Positions 16,801 through 18,711 of a stretch of DNA of 18,711 nt are shown piece by piece. The stretch comes from Chrysochromulina parva (taxonomy: Eukaryota; Haptophyta; Prymnesiales; Chrysochromulinaceae), in assembly GCA_002887195.1 (NCBI GenBank), contig PJAB01000962.1, forward strand, positions 1 to 18,711. Direction: 5' to 3'. The position numbers were made by a program, and so were the translations under genes. Position 1 is the stretch's first letter. Every line of letters begins with the position of its first letter. The notes below the pieces were generated by a model. It was given only the letters and a program-made list of their open reading frames with translations, had not been told where the DNA came from and did not search any database.

Positions 16801-18711
16801 GCGCTTGGATCACCATGAACCCCGGCTATGCCGGCCGTGCCGAGCTGCCCGAGAATCTCAAGGCGCTCTTCCGCCCATGTGCGATGGTCACGCCAAACTT
16901 CGAAAACATTGCTGAGATCAACCTCGCAGGCGAGGGCTTCGTTGAGTCCAAGGACCTCGCCAACAAGTTCGTGACCATGTACTACGTGTGCGGACAGCTG
17001 CTCTCGAAGCAGATGCACTACGATTGGGGTCTGCGTGCCATGTCGGGCGTGCTACGCATTGCGGGTGGCATGAAGCGCGCGGATCCCGACAAGTCGGAGA
17101 AGCAGATTTTGATGCGCGCGATGCGCGACACGAACCTGCCCAAGTTCGTGCAGGCCGACTTTGGCATTTTCCAGAAAGTGATCACCGACTTGTACCCCGG
17201 CATCGACTGCCCGGCCATCATCAACCCTGCGCTAAAACAGGCCATCCAAGATGTCATTAAAGACCCGGAGACGCACTGGTGGGGCACGCTCGGCAGGCCA
17301 GTCCTTCAGGCCGAGGAGAACTTCGTCATCAAGACGATTAACCTGTTCGAGGCCCTCTCAGTGCGCCACTGCGTCTTCGTGCTCGGCACCGCCGGTGCCG
17401 CCAAGTCCGAGCTGTGGAAGACGCTCGCCGCTGCGCAGTCGTTTATGAAGATTGGCGGCGGCAACACGTTGTACAACCCGCTCAACCCTAAGGCCGTCAC
17501 CTCCAATGAGCTCTACGGGTACGTGCACCCGGTGACCAAGGAGAACTTCGATGGTGTGATCGCCAAGATCATGCGCGACTTTGCCTCGGTGCCGCCTGAT
17601 CACAAGAATGTTAACGTGCCCAAGTGGATGGTTCTCGACGGCGACATCGACGCCGAGTGGATCGAGTCGATGAATACTGTGATGGACGACAACCGCATCC
17701 TGACCCTCACGACTAACGAGCGCATCCCGCTCACTAAATCGATGAAGCTGATCCTGGAGATCTCGCACCTTCGCAATGCGTCTCCCGCTACCGCCTCGCG
17801 CGCTGGCTGCGTCTTTCTCAACGAGACCGACGTCGGCTGGCGCCCGTACGTGGCAATGTGGGTCGAGACCATGGGTGACGCTAAGACGCAGACTATCCTT
17901 GAGCAGCTCTTCGAAACGATGGTCGCGCCCACGCTCAGCATGATCCGAAAGGAGAAGTGGGAGCACGTGACGCCCGTCAAGGATCTTGCGATCGTCGAGG
18001 TCATCTGCCGCATCCTCGAGGCGGTGCTCACGCCCGAGACTTGCCCTGCCGGCTCTGAGAAGGAGGTGTACGAGTCCTTTTTCCAATTTGCGGCCGTGTG
18101 GGGTATCGGCGGCGCTTTCGGCTCCGACAAGGGCGCCGACTTCCGCAAGGCGCTGGATGGCTACTGGCGCACCGAGTTCGGGAAGCTCTCGATGCGCTTC
18201 CCCGACGAAGGCAGCATCTTTGACTATTTTATTGACCCGACCACGAAGAAGAACGAGCCTAAGCGTTGCACACATTGGCGTGAGATCGTGCCCGGGTACA
18301 CGCACGATCGCGCCGAGTCGTACTCGCGCATCTTCGTGCCCACGCTTGACACGACGCGACTGCTCTGGTTCTCAAACAATATGCTCAAGCTGCGCAAGCC
18401 GATCATGTTCGTGGGCAACTCGGGCTCCGCCAAGACGGTCGTTGCAAACGTGCTGCTTCGCCAGCAAGACGAGGAGGTGTGGATGTACAACATCATCTCG
18501 TTCAACTCGTTCACCATCGCCGCGTCGCTGCAGGTGATGCTCGAAGCGCCGCTTGAGAAGAAGACGGGCACCATCTTCGGCCCGCCAGGCGTCAAGAAGC
18601 TCATCTATTTCATCGACGACTTCAACATGCCCTCGCCCGACAAGTACGGCAACCAGTCGTCCATCTCTCTTCTGAACCAGCTCAAAGACTACGGCGGCTT
18701 CTATGACCTCA
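10811..18711 (+). CDS. Axonemal dynein heavy chain, outer-arm beta-like (3' partial)
   Basis: Exon 1 is 10811-11425 (205 codons); exon 2 starts at 11544 and stays open to the window end, giving the first 2,594 residues of a protein that usually has about 4,500. It is the motor subunit that slides axonemal microtubules by ATP hydrolysis. The N terminus MGDAPTDKRIDFLRDRIVQL is of the beta type. The stem region includes GIDFWQGKCIDLGDILEQL and FKLVDSFGDLLERDFVQADL; the linker starts near residue 1294, then WLEVSRSWMQLESIFLASED and RLVITALTDRCYITLTQAL. AAA1 has Walker A GPAGTGKT (16509-16532, residue 1861) and Walker B GCFDEFN (16656-16676). AAA2 has GTAGAAKS (residue 2153) and VLDGDID; AAA3 has GNSGSAKT (residue 2496) and IYFIDDFNMP (18603-18632). 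AAA4-6, the stalk and the microtubule-binding domain lie beyond the edge. Assignment to beta (DNAH9/11/17-like) rather than gamma or inner-arm rests on remembered family patterns and is moderate. Confidence 0.93.
11426..11543 (+). other. 118-nt phase-0 intron in the dynein gene
   Basis: Donor GTGCGC at 11426 after ATC-AAC-ACT, acceptor CCACGCAG ending at 11543, with a pyrimidine-rich interior. Splicing joins IVMWTERINT to SLNRDPDSVFG, as expected for dynein stems where a W-T-x-Q/R-I segment leads into a D/S-P region. Read-through would end at TAA near 11549 after a Pro/Arg-rich stretch unlike dynein. Confidence 0.88.
16509..16532 (+). other. AAA1 Walker A (P-loop) of the dynein
   Basis: GPAGTGKT is canonical and is followed by ETTKDLGR, the sequence typical of the main hydrolytic site of axonemal dynein. 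Its intact state, with GCFDEFNRI 40 residues on, indicates an active motor. Confidence 0.92.

Overview
This is a nuclear genomic fragment from a flagellated, GC-rich unicellular eukaryote, most likely a marine alga such as a haptophyte. The organism call is an inference. It rests on very short introns (58 and 118 nt) with GTGCG donors, high G+C at third codon positions, a proline-rich cell-surface protein of the algal type, an axonemal dynein heavy chain (so the cell builds cilia or flagella), and a probable selenoprotein with a eukaryotic-type SECIS element. I saw no bacterial operon features, tRNA or rRNA genes, CRISPR arrays or insertion sequences. I saw no TGTAA signal just downstream of the two stop codons I checked, which weakly argues against a green alga.

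Layout. (1) Nt 1-6627, plus strand: the 3' part of a giant type I membrane protein gene, cut at the left edge. It encodes three hydroxyproline-type Ser-Pro tracts separated by Cys-containing globular parts, an N-glycosylated ectodomain with Ig-like hallmarks, one transmembrane helix, and a cytoplasmic tail of about 1,210 residues carrying about ten spaced copies of a Gly-Gly-Gly-Val-Arg-Leu-x-Pro-Pro-x-Leu motif I do not recognise. (2) Nt 6903-7608, plus strand: a two-exon gene for a GILT-family (lysosomal thiol reductase-like) secretory thioredoxin-fold protein. The first residue of its catalytic CxxC is encoded by in-frame TGA. A hairpin with all the hallmarks of a SECIS lies about 60-135 nt after the stop codon, so I read the protein as a selenoprotein with a UPGC active site. 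(3) Nt 8375-10246, minus strand: an intronless, complete VPS45 (Sec1/Munc18 family). (4) Nt 10811-18711, plus strand: the first 2,594 residues of an axonemal outer-arm (beta/DNAH9-11-17-like) dynein heavy chain, with one intron, running off the right edge within AAA3.

The four genes do not form one pathway. GILT and VPS45 both belong to the endomembrane/lysosome-vacuole system but are convergent and separately transcribed. VPS45 and the dynein gene are divergent and share a 564-nt intergenic region that holds an AT-rich island, a CACGTG palindrome and GCTT/AAGC repeats able to fold in the dynein leader.

The main discovery candidate is the selenocysteine-containing GILT gene with its SECIS. 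The second is the repeated GGGVRLPPPKL-like motif in the cytoplasmic tail of the surface protein.
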